Shown in pieces: positions 28,356-37,446 of a DNA stretch of 64,000 nt. Source of the stretch: Arthrobacter sp. ATA002 (GTDB lineage Bacteria > Actinomycetota > Actinomycetes > Actinomycetales > Micrococcaceae); assembly GCF_026898095.1 (NCBI RefSeq), contig NZ_CP114015.1, forward strand, positions 558,001 to 622,000. Direction: 5' to 3'. Both the position numbers and the translations under genes were made by a program. Position 1 is the first letter of the stretch; each line of letters starts with the position of its first letter. Below the pieces are notes generated by a model that had not been told where the DNA came from, searched no databases, and worked only from the letters and a program-made list of their open reading frames with translations.

Positions 28356-29338
28356 TCAGTCGACCAGGGGTGTAACGGAAACCTCGGTACTGCCGACCGA
28401 CAGCTGCGCGGCAAAGCTGAAGTCCTTCTCCACTTCCAGCGGGCTCTTGGCGCCCGTGAACAGATCCGTCTGCGTGGCCGTGAGCCTGGCCTTGCCGTTG
28501 AGCGGCGAAAGCACCCAGTTGCCGGAAACGGAGCGGATCTTCACTTCGGGATATTCGGTGATCTCCCAAACGATCGGCAGCTCAACGCGGTTGTCCGTGA
28601 AGTGGAAGAACGGGCAGCCGGTGGGGGCGAGCCGGTCCTGCGCACTGGTGCAGCCGGCGAGGAAGGAGCGGACATCCGCATCCACTTCATTCTTCAGCGC
28701 CTCGGTGGCCTCGGTGGTCAGCACCAGGTCCGCCGTATCCGGGACGAGGCGAGGGTTCCCGACTGGGCGGGAGCGGCGAAAAACTCCGAGGTGTAGGACG
28801 CCTCGACCTGCGCGGGATAAAACGCGGCAAACGTGGTGGTGTCCCCGGCCAGGGCCACCGGGACCCCGTTGACCGAGGCCTCCGGCTGGCCAAGTGAGGT
28901 CACCGTCAGGGTCGGCAGCGTCGAGGGGACGAAGGACCAGCGGTCGAAAAACAGCCAGTGCTTATCCGTACGTTCCAGGCGGTAGGTGCTGGTTCCTTCC
29001 TCGCCGCCGAGGGAGTAACGGACGTCGACGTCCACCCGGTTCCCGCCGGTGTCCCGCGGTTCGGCAATCTCCAGCACCTCGAGGCCGGCTGCGGACGCCC
29101 TGAGCCCGTCACCATCCAGGAGGGCGGCGTTGGCGGCCGGAACCTTTGCGGCCAGCAGGCCGAGGGCGCGTTCGCCGTCGCCCTCCTTCAAAGCCGTGAG
29201 ATAGCTGCTGACCTGGTGCTCCGGGCCGTAGATCTTGTCATTAACGAAGAAGATCACGACGACCGCGGCGGCCACCGTGAGCATGAGCGCGAGCAGCCAC
29301 GTGGACACTGTCTTAATTACTGAAGTTGTTCCCTGCAC
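28356..29338 (-). CDS. Hypothetical membrane-anchored protein (frameshifted near 28742)
   Basis: I do not recognise the family. About 328 codons, with one N-terminal membrane helix (W-L-L-A-L-M-L-T-V-A-A-A-V-V-V-I-F-F-V) followed by an extracytoplasmic part with two related beta-rich halves. The C-terminal half begins D-T-A-D-L-V-L-T-T-E-A-T in a second frame and has two cysteines (C-T-S-A-Q-D and G-C-P-F-F-H) that could form a disulfide. One C is missing in the coding-strand CCC at 28741-28743. The GTG at 29338 has no Shine-Dalgarno, but TATCGT lies 7 bases upstream, so it may be leaderless or nearly so. It follows the sugar importer on the same strand. Confidence 0.6.
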
Positions 29339-29417
29339 TGCTCAAACGATACCGGGTGAACTCTCCGGTGCCCGGACCGTCGCTGGAAGCTGCGGTCCGG
29401 GCACCGGCAGGAGGATG

Positions 29418-30686
29418 CTAGGACTCGACGCCGCTGGCAACCGCGTCGTTTTCCCGTGCCATGGCGATTTCCTCGGCCCGGGCCGCGTTGGCTTCCTCGG
29501 TGAGCTCGGCTCCGGCCTGCGCATCCCGGGTGAGGTTCTCGCCGGACTCGGGGTCGAACAGGTGCACCTTGCGGGTGTCCAGCCACAGTTCGGCATCCCG
29601 TCCGCCCCGGATGCGCGACGCGGCGTCGAGGGTGACCACAATCTGCGGACGCAGCTCGTCGGCGTCCATGTCACGGGCCAGGCTGTCCAGCAGGTCCTTG
29701 ACCTCGGGGTCCGGGTGGAAGGGAATGTAGCCGTACTGCTCGTTGCCCAGCCACTCGGTGTGGCTGATCGGTGCAGTGAAGACCGAACCGTGCGGCCGCT
29801 TGGCCTCGTCCACGAACTTTGCGTCTTCGAAGAACTCCGGCCGCAGCCCCACCAGGACAATGTCCTTTCCCGCTGCCTTGTCCGCTTTGTCCTGCGGAAT
29901 GGTGAGGTTCCCGACCGCCGTGCGCAGCACGTTTCCGTCCACTGTTGCGGGGAGAAAGTTCATGGACGGGGAACCGATGAACCCGGCCACAAACAGGTTG
30001 ATGGGCTGTTCATAGAGCTCGCGCGGGGAAGCGACCTGCTGCAGGATGCCCTTCTTGAGGACAGCGACCCGGTCGCCCAGGGTCATGGCTTCGGTCTGGT
30101 CGTGGGTCACGTAAACGCTGGTGGTCCCGAGCCGGCGCTGCATTTGGGAAATCTCCGACCGCATCTGGCCGCGCAGCTTCGCGTCCAGGTTCGACAGCGG
30201 CTCATCGAAGAGGAACGCGTCAGCCTGGCGGACAATCGCGCGGCCCATGGCAACGCGCTGGCGCTGGCCGCCGGAAAGGTTCGCCGGTTTGCGGTCCAGG
30301 TGTTCGGTGAGCTCCAGGGTGGCTGCGGCGTCGTTGACCAGCTTGCGCACCTGTTCCTCGGTGTACTTGCCCTTGGCCAGGCGCAACGGGAACGCGATGT
30401 TCTCAAAGACGGTGAGGTGGGGATACAGGGCATAGTTCTGGAACACCATGGCGAGGTTCCGGTCGCGCGGCGCCTTGTCGTTGACCCGCTCGCCGTTGAT
30501 GAGCAGGTCGCCCGAGGTGATGTCCTCCAGGCCCACGATCATGCGCAGCAGCGTGGACTTTCCGCAGCCCGAGGGGCCCACGAGGATGATGAACTCGCCG
30601 TCCGCGATGTCCAGGCTGACATCGTTGACGGCGGGAAAACCGTCTCCGTACTTTTTGACGAGGTTCTTAAGGGTGATCGATGCCAT
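29418..30686 (-). CDS. Sugar ABC transporter ATP-binding protein (SugC/MsmK/UgpC family)
   Basis: 422 residues. Walker A G-P-S-G-C-G-K-S-T, signature L-S-G-G-Q-R-Q-R, Walker B D-A-F-L-F-D-E-P and the switch histidine in Y-V-T-H-D-Q-T-E-A-M are all intact. The C-terminal half is the MalK-type TOBE/regulatory domain (V-L-V-G-L-R-P-E-F-F). It ends with an unusual Ala/Glu-rich tail of about 35 residues. It powers import by the two permeases directly upstream. Gene order binding protein-permease-permease-ATPase matches LpqY-SugA-SugB-SugC, the trehalose importer of mycobacteria; the substrate here is inferred. Confidence 0.88.
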   Translation of the reverse strand: MASITLKNLVKKYGDGFPAVNDVSLDIADGEFIILVGPSGCGKSTLLRMIVGLEDITSGDLLINGERVNDKAPRDRNLAMVFQNYALYPHLTVFENIAFPLRLAKGKYTEEQVRKLVNDAAATLELTEHLDRKPANLSGGQRQRVAMGRAIVRQADAFLFDEPLSNLDAKLRGQMRSEISQMQRRLGTTSVYVTHDQTEAMTLGDRVAVLKKGILQQVASPRELYEQPINLFVAGFIGSPSMNFLPATVDGNVLRTAVGNLTIPQDKADKAAGKDIVLVGLRPEFFEDAKFVDEAKRPHGSVFTAPISHTEWLGNEQYGYIPFHPDPEVKDLLDSLARDMDADELRPQIVVTLDAASRIRGGRDAELWLDTRKVHLFDPESGENLTRDAQAGAELTEEANAARAEEIAMARENDAVASGVES

Positions 30687-30724
30687 GAGAACAGATCCTT
30701 TTCTTCGACCGGACGTGCCGGGGA

Positions 30725-31567
30725 CTAGCCCTTGACGGCGCCCTGGGTTAGACCCGAGACGATCTGGCGCTGGAACGCCAGCACCAGGACTACAACGGGA
30801 ATGGTGACAATGATTGCGGCCGCCGAGATGGCGCCCGTCGGTTCTTCGAACTGGGACGCGCCGGTGAAGAATGCCAGCGCTGCGGGCACCGGCCGGGCTG
30901 CATCGGTGGAGGTCAGCGAAATGCCGTAGACAAAGTCGTTCCAGGCGATGAAGAACGCGATGATCGCCGTGGTGAAGACGCCGGGCGCGGCCAGCGGAAC
31001 AATGGCCTTCCGGAAGGCCTGCCAGGTGGTCGCTCCGTCCACCTGTGCCGCCTGTTCCAGCTCCCAGGGAATCTGCCGGAAGAAGGCTGACAGTGTCCAG
31101 ATGGAGATCGGCAGAGTCAGCGACAGATACGGGATGATCAGCCCAAGCCAGGTGTCATACAGGCCGATGTTCCGCCACAGGTTGAACAACGGGGTCACGA
31201 TGGAAATCACCGGAAAGATGGATACGCCCAGCGCCGTGGTCAGGATCAGCTTCTTGCCGGGAAAGTCCAGCCGCGCAATCGCGTAGGCGCACAGCGTTGC
31301 CAGCACCACTGCAATGAAGGTGGCAATCAGGGAAATGCCAATGGAGTTGCGCAGCGCGGAGAGGAAGAGTCCCTGCGCATCGCCTACCAGGATCTCTTCA
31401 TAGTTCGTGAAGGACCAGGTGTTGGGAAGGAACGTTCCCGAGGTGAGGTCGCTGGGAATCTTGAACGACGTGGCAAAGATGGAAGCCACCGGGAACAGCG
31501 CGTAGATGATCACCACGATCGAGATGATGGTCCACGTCAGCCTGCAACGGACAGGTGAGGATTTCAC
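30725..31567 (-). CDS. Carbohydrate ABC transporter permease, MalG/SugB type
   Basis: 280 residues with six membrane segments. The cytoplasmic EAA loop reads E-Q-A-A-Q-V-D-G-A-T-T-W-Q-A-F-R-K-A-I-V, which contacts the ATPase. The end Q-R-Q-I-V-S-G-L-T-Q-G-A-V-K-G is the standard C-terminus of MalG-type permeases. The GTG start shares one base with the TAG of the preceding permease. It forms the channel with the SugA-type partner. Confidence 0.9.
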   Translation of the reverse strand: MKSSPVRCRLTWTIISIVVIIYALFPVASIFATSFKIPSDLTSGTFLPNTWSFTNYEEILVGDAQGLFLSALRNSIGISLIATFIAVVLATLCAYAIARLDFPGKKLILTTALGVSIFPVISIVTPLFNLWRNIGLYDTWLGLIIPYLSLTLPISIWTLSAFFRQIPWELEQAAQVDGATTWQAFRKAIVPLAAPGVFTTAIIAFFIAWNDFVYGISLTSTDAARPVPAALAFFTGASQFEEPTGAISAAAIIVTIPVVVLVLAFQRQIVSGLTQGAVKG

Positions 31568-32529
31568 TAGTTACCCCCTCGTGCACCGGTGAGGTCCACC
31601 TTGAACAGTTTGATGGCGATGAAGCAAATGATGATGACGCAGAGGAACAGCAGTACGGAAATCGCCGAACCCATGCCGATTTCGAGCCGGGAGATCGAGG
31701 TGCGGTAGGCGAGCAGGGAGAGGACCTCCGTCCCGTACGCGCCGTTGGTCATGATGTACACGTTGTCGAAGATTCGGAAGGCATCCAGTGCCCGGAAAAG
31801 CACGGCAACCATAATGGCAGCCTTCATGTTGGGAAGGATGACCCGGGACATCCGCTGCCACCAGGTGGCGCCGTCCACTTCGGCAGCTTCCGTCAGTTCT
31901 CCCGGCACCTGCGCCAGTCCGGCGAGGAGGAGCAGGGAAATGAACGGCGTGGTCTTCCAAATTTCGGAGGCGATGATCACGAACAGCGCGGTGGGGCCGT
32001 CGGCGAACCAGTTCAGGTCCGGGCTGATTCCCGGAACCCAGTCGAACCAGTGGTTGATATAGCCGGAGTTGATGTCGAAGGCGTAGAACCAGGCGAAAGC
32101 CGAGACCACGGTGATGATCCCGTACGGGACGAGGATCGCCGTGCGGAGCCAGCCGCGTACGGCCTTCAGCGCGCTGTTCATCACCAAGGCCAGGGCGAAG
32201 CCCAGGACCAGCTCCACCGCGACGGTGATGACCGTAATCAGCAGGGTGACGCCAAGGTCGCGCCAGAAGACAATGTCAGTAAGGATGACGGCGTAATTTC
32301 CCAAACCGATGAAGGCCCGGTCATCGGGCGCGGTCAGCCGGTACTGGAACAACGAGTCCCACACGGCCAGAAGGATGGGGTAGGCGGTGACCGCCAGCAT
32401 GATGACGAAGGCGGGGCCGGCCAGCCACAGGCCGAGCCGCCGTTCGGAGCGTGCCCTGTCACTGAGGCGCGGCTTGGCGGGCTTGGATACGGGCGCAGTG
32501 CCCCGCTGGGTTTCTACTGAAGTACTCAC
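31567..32529 (-). CDS. Carbohydrate ABC transporter permease, MalF/SugA type
   Basis: 320 residues with a polar N-terminus of about 30 residues and six membrane segments. The EAA loop is E-A-A-E-V-D-G-A-T-W-W-Q-R-M-S-R-V-I-L-P, and W-K-T-T-P-F-I-S-L-L-L-L-A-G-L precedes it. The GTG start overlaps the stop of the binding-protein gene by four bases (GTGA), so the operon is tightly coupled. Confidence 0.9.
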   Translation of the reverse strand: MSTSVETQRGTAPVSKPAKPRLSDRARSERRLGLWLAGPAFVIMLAVTAYPILLAVWDSLFQYRLTAPDDRAFIGLGNYAVILTDIVFWRDLGVTLLITVITVAVELVLGFALALVMNSALKAVRGWLRTAILVPYGIITVVSAFAWFYAFDINSGYINHWFDWVPGISPDLNWFADGPTALFVIIASEIWKTTPFISLLLLAGLAQVPGELTEAAEVDGATWWQRMSRVILPNMKAAIMVAVLFRALDAFRIFDNVYIMTNGAYGTEVLSLLAYRTSISRLEIGMGSAISVLLFLCVIIICFIAIKLFKVDLTGARGGN

Positions 32530-33845
32530 AACAGCTTCTCACCTTTCAGGACCGCAAGGATGAACTCGGAGCTGGTTGCCGGCGTGGTTTCCGGGTTGAC
32601 GGCACTGGGCGGAGTCCACGTCTGCTGGATGCCGGTTGAAACCTCGTTGTAGTACGGGGTTTGCGGCCGGGGCTTGGACAGCTGGAGTGATTCACGGATG
32701 GTTTCCGCCATCGGGAAGGTTTCCGATACGCCCGGTGCGTCATACGCTTCGGTGTTGGACGGCGGATTGCCGTTGGTCGTGAAGTACAGGGACTGGTTTT
32801 CCGGGCTGACGATGCACTCAATGGCCTGGTAGGCCAGGTCCGGGTTCTGGCTCTCGGAGCCCACTCCGAGGTTGATGCCCCCCAGTGGCGGAGCAGTCTC
32901 TTCACCCTCATTGACCTGCGGGTACAGCGTCCAGCCAATGTCCTCGATCAGGCCTGCGGGCAGCGTACCCGCTTCGACGGCGGCGTTGGTGGCAGGCCAT
33001 ACGAAGGGGTAGTTCACCATGAACGAGCCCTGGTCGCCCTGGAACTGGATCATGGACGTGTTCTCGGTTTGGGTGGGAAGGCCCGGGCCGCCAAGCCCTT
33101 CCTTGCCGATGGTGGACACTATTTCAGCAGCCTGCGTGCCGGCCTCCGAATCGAGGCCCAGCCGGATCTCGTCGGCGGGTGCATCGGGGTTTTCGACGAT
33201 CTTGCCGCCGGCTGATTCGACCAGTGCGTTGACCCACACGGTCATGGACTCGGCGCGGGCACCCTGAACGCCCAGGAACTTGTCCTGGCTGGCGGCCGCG
33301 TCCATCAGCTGCTGCCACGTGACCGGCTGGGTCATGTCCAGGCCCGCAGCCTCGGCCACCGACTTCCGGTACCAGAGGATTTGCGTGTTGGCCCAGAACG
33401 GCACGGCTACCACCTTGTCCTTCCAGGTGGCTCCTGTGAGCGCACCTTCGACGACATTCTGGGTGGTCCGCTCGACGACGTCGTCGGGGACCGGAGCCAG
33501 GTAGCCCGGTTCGGCAAGTTCGGGGACAAACGGCGGGTCCAGGCTCATGATGTCCATGGTGTCGTCGCCGGCGGCAAGGCGGCGGGCCAGCTGCTCCCGT
33601 TGTGCGCCGGCATCGCTGGGCAGCAGCGAGGTCTCGATGGTGTAGGCCCCGTCCGCCTGATCAGTGCAAATCTGGGCGATGTTTGCCTGCCCGCCGTCAT
33701 CCGGGTTGATGTACCAGGTGAGGGCGGGAGGCCCTTCAGCGGAACTGCACCCGCCAAGCAGCGTGGCTCCGACGGCGAGGGCAAGCCCTGCGGCGGCGTG
33801 GGTCCTGGCGCGGGATCGGCCGGTGTGTCTTGCGTCCGTTGGCAT
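32526..33845 (-). CDS. Sugar-binding lipoprotein (LpqY-like), extracellular solute-binding family 1
   Basis: 439 residues. The signal peptide ends in the lipobox L-L-G-G-C33, so the mature protein is a membrane-anchored lipoprotein. The next residues A-L-T-W-Y-I-N-P-D-D-G-G-Q resemble LpqY, the trehalose-binding protein of mycobacteria. Other family features are D-I-M-S-L-D-P-P-F-V-P-E-L and Y-P-F-V-W-P-A. It delivers sugar to the SugAB-type permeases. The ligand is most likely trehalose or a related disaccharide, inferred from sequence style and gene order. Confidence 0.85.
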   Translation of the reverse strand: MPTDARHTGRSRARTHAAAGLALAVGATLLGGCSSAEGPPALTWYINPDDGGQANIAQICTDQADGAYTIETSLLPSDAGAQREQLARRLAAGDDTMDIMSLDPPFVPELAEPGYLAPVPDDVVERTTQNVVEGALTGATWKDKVVAVPFWANTQILWYRKSVAEAAGLDMTQPVTWQQLMDAAASQDKFLGVQGARAESMTVWVNALVESAGGKIVENPDAPADEIRLGLDSEAGTQAAEIVSTIGKEGLGGPGLPTQTENTSMIQFQGDQGSFMVNYPFVWPATNAAVEAGTLPAGLIEDIGWTLYPQVNEGEETAPPLGGINLGVGSESQNPDLAYQAIECIVSPENQSLYFTTNGNPPSNTEAYDAPGVSETFPMAETIRESLQLSKPRPQTPYYNEVSTGIQQTWTPPSAVNPETTPATSSEFILAVLKGEKLL

Positions 33846-33936
33846 CGGTGCTGTGCCTCCACCTCGTCGTAGGAGCGGACTGGAAAATCCGCGGCGGCCG
33901 CAACCCTCAGCAGCCTTTCAAACGACATTATGCCCT

Positions 33937-33958
33937 GACAGTGTTTTGCGCCACTGCC
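33937..33958. promoter_or_regulatory. Candidate operator upstream of the sugar importer
   Basis: CAGTG at 33939-33943 and CACTG at 33952-33956 form an inverted repeat with an 8-base spacer, about 100 bases before the lipoprotein start on the minus strand. A CATAAT -10-like hexamer lies just downstream (33932 to 33927). A repressor site near the promoter of a sugar operon would be usual, but no regulator gene is adjacent and the match is to no consensus I can name. Confidence 0.3.
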
Positions 33959-33983
33959 AACAGGGCCGGGAGAAGTAGTTTCC

Positions 33984-34910
33984 TCAGGTCAGAAGCGCAG
34001 CGATACCCATGAGGATGGGAAGCGACACGACGGTGGTTAAAAGGACGGTGTCCTTTGCGACGAGTACGCCTTCCCCGTAGCGGCTGGCGGCAACAAAGAC
34101 ATTCTGCGCGGTTGGCAGGGCAGCGGTGACGACGACGGCGAACAGCAGATGCCCGTCCATCCCCAGCACGAACCGCGCCAGCAGGTAGGCCAGGACCGGC
34201 TGCAGCACCAGTTTGAAGGCGGACGCCAGCACGACGTCGGTCCGCCGGCCGCCGTCGCGCTGCAGGGGGCGGGAGCCAACCAGGGAAATACCGAAGGCCA
34301 GCAGCATGGCGGGCACGGCTGCCCCGCCTATCAGTGTGACCGGTTCAAGGATGATGACCGGCAGTTTCAGCCCGGTGGCCGCCAGGACCAGCCCGATCAG
34401 AGTGCCGATGATGATGGGGTTGCGCGCAACCTGGCCCAGGAAAATCCGCACCGAGGTGCGGCGGCCGCTGGTCGCCGAGTCCAGGAGCATCAGGAACAAC
34501 GGGGTGAAGACGGCCATTTGGAAGATCAGCACGGGCGCAATGTAGGCGGCGTCGCCGAGGACGTACACCGCGATTGGCAGGCCGAGGTTGGCACCGTTCA
34601 CCACGGATGAGGACATGGCCGAAATCAGCAGTTCGGGCAGCGGACGGCGCAGCCACCAGCGGGTGCACAACACGAAGACGGCTGCTGTTGCGGCCGCGCT
34701 GGCACCCGCTACCAGCAGCGGCAGGGAGAACACGGTGTGCAGGTCCGCGTCACTCATCGTCACCAGCAGCAGCGCCGGTGACGCCACGAAGAACGCGAGC
34801 CTGCTCAGGACGTTCTGGGCGTTGTCGCCCAGCACTCCCAGCCGGCCGATCAGATAGCCGACCAGAATGATGATCCAGACAACCGCAAAGCCGGTCAGTA
34901 CCCCCAGCAC
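33984..34910 (-). CDS. AEC family transporter (auxin efflux carrier-like)
   Basis: 308 residues, about ten hydrophobic segments in two halves. The helix-break motif S-V-V-N-G-A-N-L-G-L-P-I-A-V-Y in the first half and A-L-P-T-A-Q-N-V-F-V-A-A-S-R-Y in the second are the paired signatures of the AEC/PIN family. Bacterial members export or exchange malate, malonate and other carboxylates. The GTG start has no Shine-Dalgarno. The substrate is unknown. Confidence 0.87.
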   Translation of the reverse strand: MLGVLTGFAVVWIIILVGYLIGRLGVLGDNAQNVLSRLAFFVASPALLLVTMSDADLHTVFSLPLLVAGASAAATAAVFVLCTRWWLRRPLPELLISAMSSSVVNGANLGLPIAVYVLGDAAYIAPVLIFQMAVFTPLFLMLLDSATSGRRTSVRIFLGQVARNPIIIGTLIGLVLAATGLKLPVIILEPVTLIGGAAVPAMLLAFGISLVGSRPLQRDGGRRTDVVLASAFKLVLQPVLAYLLARFVLGMDGHLLFAVVVTAALPTAQNVFVAASRYGEGVLVAKDTVLLTTVVSLPILMGIAALLT

Positions 34911-35038
34911 CGGGTGCTACAGGGCGAAACGGGAACGGGAGATCCGGCGGACCTCGGACGGGAGCGGGACAGGCGGGGCCGGTATGTGGTTCATCGCCGC
35001 TCAGTATACGGGCGCCCGGGACCGGGGCTGAAATATGA

Positions 35039-35072
35039 AACCCCCGGAAACCAAGAGGTTTCCGGGGGTTTT
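35039..35072. terminator. Intrinsic terminator beside tRNA-Gly
   Basis: AACCCCCGGAAACC at 35039-35052 pairs with 35057-35070 across an AAGA loop. The plus-strand side ends in TTTT. On the minus strand it follows the 3' end of the tRNA by 8 bases, where it would stop tRNA transcription. Confidence 0.85.
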
Positions 35073-35079
35073 CGTTCTG

Positions 35080-35150
35080 AGCGGGCGACGGGAATCGAAC
35101 CCGCGTATCAAGCTTGGGAAGCTAGCGCTCTACCATTGAGCTACGCCCGC
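35080..35150 (-). tRNA. tRNA-Gly, anticodon CCC
   Basis: The 71-base cloverleaf reads from 35150. Acceptor stem GCGGGCG pairs with CGCCCGC, D-arm GCTC/GAGC, anticodon loop TTCCCAA (anticodon CCC, reading GGG), T-loop TTCGATT, discriminator base T. No CCA is encoded. The anticodon stem CTAGC/GCTTG contains one T-T mismatch at its second pair, which is unusual and could be a sequence error. A strong terminator follows. Confidence 0.93.
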
Positions 35151-35200
35151 AGAGCCGGAGTATCCCGGCACAGGAAACCACTTTACATGTAAGCCCGGCC

Positions 35201-35512
35201 TCACTCGAATTCACCCTGACGGCCCTTGCCCGGACCGTCTTCACCGGCCTGCTCCGGATTGCCGGCACCGGCCTGCCGGGCGCGTTCGACCAGATCCAGC
35301 CAGCGGCCCTGCACGCACTGCTCGGGCAGCGTCACTGCGGTTTCCCCCACCCGGAATTCGTAGACAAACCGGTCGGGGCCTCCCTGAGGTTCCGGCGGTG
35401 GATCCTGCAGCAGGGGGAGCCATTCCTGTTCCGCTTCCTCGGCGCTGACCTGGGCGCTCCAAACCCGGGTCAGGCCGGCGAACCCGCCCGAACGGACCAC
35501 CACGATCTTCAT
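35201..35512 (-). CDS. Emfourin-like protealysin inhibitor
   Basis: Small soluble protein of 103 residues beginning M-K-I-V-V-V-R-S-G-G-F-A-G-L-T. The N-terminal V-V-R-S-G-G-F-A-G strand is the hallmark of emfourin, a proteinaceous inhibitor encoded next to protealysin-type M4 peptidases. Its ATG overlaps the protease stop by four bases, so the two are translationally coupled. It would hold the protease inactive inside the cell. The last 25 residues are Gly/Glu/Gln-rich and probably disordered. Confidence 0.8.
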   Translation of the reverse strand: MKIVVVRSGGFAGLTRVWSAQVSAEEAEQEWLPLLQDPPPEPQGGPDRFVYEFRVGETAVTLPEQCVQGRWLDLVERARQAGAGNPEQAGEDGPGKGRQGEFE

Positions 35513-36550
35513 GGCTGCACGCCCACCGCTTCCCAGGCACCGGCGACGGCGGCGTACTCCTCGCCGTCGGTGCCGTAGCGTTTCCGGCAGCAGCCAGTGT
35601 TCCCGCCGCGAACAGGGCAAAGGTGCAGTCCGCGGGCAGGTCCTGTTCGGTAATGGTGTCGTACCAGATTTGGCCGGCGTGCTCCCAGGCAAAGTTCCCC
35701 AGCGTGGTGGCGGCCAGGTAGAAGGCGTGGTTGGGGATCCCGGAGTTGATGTGGACACCCCCGTTGTCCGCTGCGGTGGAAACGTAACCGGCCATCGTTG
35801 CCGGCTGCGGATCCCGGCCCAGGACGTCGTCGTCGTAGGCTGTTCCGGGAGCCTTGAGGGAGCGGATGGCTGTGCCTGAGACCTGCTCGGTGAACAGGCC
35901 GGCGCCCACCAGCCACGTTGCCTCCGCCGCTTCCTGGCGGAGGAGTTTTTGCTCCGTCAGGACGCCGAAGACGTCGGATACCGATTCGTTCAGTGCGCCG
36001 GCCTGCTCCCGGTATTCAAAGCGGGAGGTGTACTGGACGACACCGTGGGTGAGTTCATGGGCGATTACCGTCAGCGACTTCGTGAACCGCTGGAAAACTT
36101 CGCCGTCGCCGTCTCCGCAAACCATGCGTTCGCCGTTCCAGAAGGCGTTGTCGTACTCGCGTCCGTAATGGACGGTGGCCGCCAGCAAACCGCCGGCACC
36201 GTCGACCGACGCCCGGCCGTAAATTTCCCGGAAGAGCGCATGGGTGGCGCCGAGCCCTTCGTAGGCTTCATCCACCGCCTCGTCCCGGGAAGGCTCATCG
36301 CCTTCCGCCCGGGCCAGAGCGCCCGGCAGGGTTTCCGTACCACCGGCGTCGCAGACTTCCCGCCGCAGGGACGGGACAAAGGCGGTTCCCGGTGCGGGCG
36401 CCGGAGACTGCCGCGCCTGTGAGCGGGCCTGCTCCAGCGGAGGCAGTTCGGCCAACGCCCGCCGTGCTGCCTCCGCGGCGCGGTGAAAACTGCTGTCCTG
36501 CTGCTCGGCAATGCGGGCCAGCAGATAGGGGGAACAATGGAACAGATCAT
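35509..36550 (-). CDS. M4 family metallopeptidase, protealysin/thermolysin type (two frameshifts, near 36530 and 35582)
   Basis: About 348 codons. It starts M-I-C-S-I-V-P-P, the short propeptide opening typical of protealysin-like enzymes, with no secretion signal. The zinc-binding H-E-L-T-H is near residue 165, the third ligand Glu lies in G-A-L-N-E-S-V-S-D, and the active-site His region is N-S-G-I-P-N-H-A-F-Y. One C is missing in the CCCCC near 36530 and one A in the AAA near 35582 (coding strand); correcting both gives the C-terminus E-E-Y-A-A-V-A-G-A-W-E-A-V-G-V. GGAGG precedes the ATG. The enzyme cleaves before hydrophobic residues; its partner inhibitor follows. Confidence 0.87.
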
Positions 36551-36703
36551 GGCGGGCCTCCGAAAACCGGGTTCGGCAGGAGCAGGGACCTGCACCTGCG
36601 CCTTAGCCTAGAGGTCCCCGCCGACAGTAGCCCAGAGGTCCCCGCCGACAGTGCAGGAGCGGGCCGGCGCAATGGTGGGCGCCGGCCCCTGCGCCGCGTC
36701 CGG

Positions 36704-37216
36704 TTAGGGCACCTGCGGGTCTTCGGGAGCGGTACCCGCCGCCTGGTTGGCCGCTGCCTGGTCGTACGCTGCCACAATCGCCGCCACGCCCTCGGGGGCC
36801 AGCTCAAGGCCCATGTCGCTGCCCGGATTGATGGCCAGCCCGTAGCCCTGCGCAATGCTGCGCAGCGTCGCCTCCCCGCCGGCCTTGACCATGACCGGAG
36901 CCTGCTCGCGGATCTGCGCGGGCACGCGGTCAGCGGTGGTGAAGGTGGCGGCTACCGCGGCATCCCCTTCCGGTGCTTTCAGGACGAGGGCCTGGAAGGA
37001 GGAAGGATCCTGCTCATCCTGCAGCCGGCCCACGCTGAGCAGCTCTGATTCGCAGATGCGCGCCACCAGTTCCTGGCTGCTGATGCGCCCCTCTTTGCCG
37101 GCGGCAATCGCTTCTTCCAGTGCGGCCGCGCCCTCCGGATCCCGGTACGGCGTCTGGCCCGGAACAGGGGTTTCCTCTACGCTGCCGGTGCTGTCCGTGC
37201 TCTCGGTGTTCTCCAT
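36704..37216 (-). CDS. SseB family protein
   Basis: 170 residues. After an acidic, disordered N-terminus the domain opens A-L-E-E-A-I-A-A-G-K and continues with a V-G-R-L-Q-D-E-Q-D-P-S-S-F-Q-A-L-V-L strand, the pattern of the SseB N-terminal domain. Its function outside enteric bacteria is not known. GAGGAG sits before the ATG. It is transcribed away from kynA. No partner gene suggests a role. Confidence 0.7.
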   Translation of the reverse strand: MENTESTDSTGSVEETPVPGQTPYRDPEGAAALEEAIAAGKEGRISSQELVARICESELLSVGRLQDEQDPSSFQALVLKAPEGDAAVAATFTTADRVPAQIREQAPVMVKAGGEATLRSIAQGYGLAINPGSDMGLELAPEGVAAIVAAYDQAAANQAAGTAPEDPQVP

Positions 37217-37446
37217 GGGGTCTCTCCTCGGAAGTATTCGGTGGAAGTTCTGTTTTGCGTTAAGCCCAGCGGCAAGTCTGGCACAGCGGCAGGGGGTGTT
37301 TCAAGCGGCGGAGGGCCGCGGGACCCTCCCGGGAGGCGCCCTGAAGGGGCCGCCGCGCACGCCGGGGCCGGGGGAGGGGGCGCCGGGAAGGGGGAGGGAG
37401 AGCTACCGTAGGACCTGTCTGAACCGCCACAGAACACGGAGCACCG

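Noticed and set aside
29235..30728. A 497-codon open frame on the plus strand
   Set aside because: It is antisense to the sugar ATPase, whose Walker and signature motifs are complete; the translated product has no recognisable motif.
35151..35200. tRNA-Gly as an integration site
   Set aside because: No integrase or partial tRNA duplicate is present on either side.
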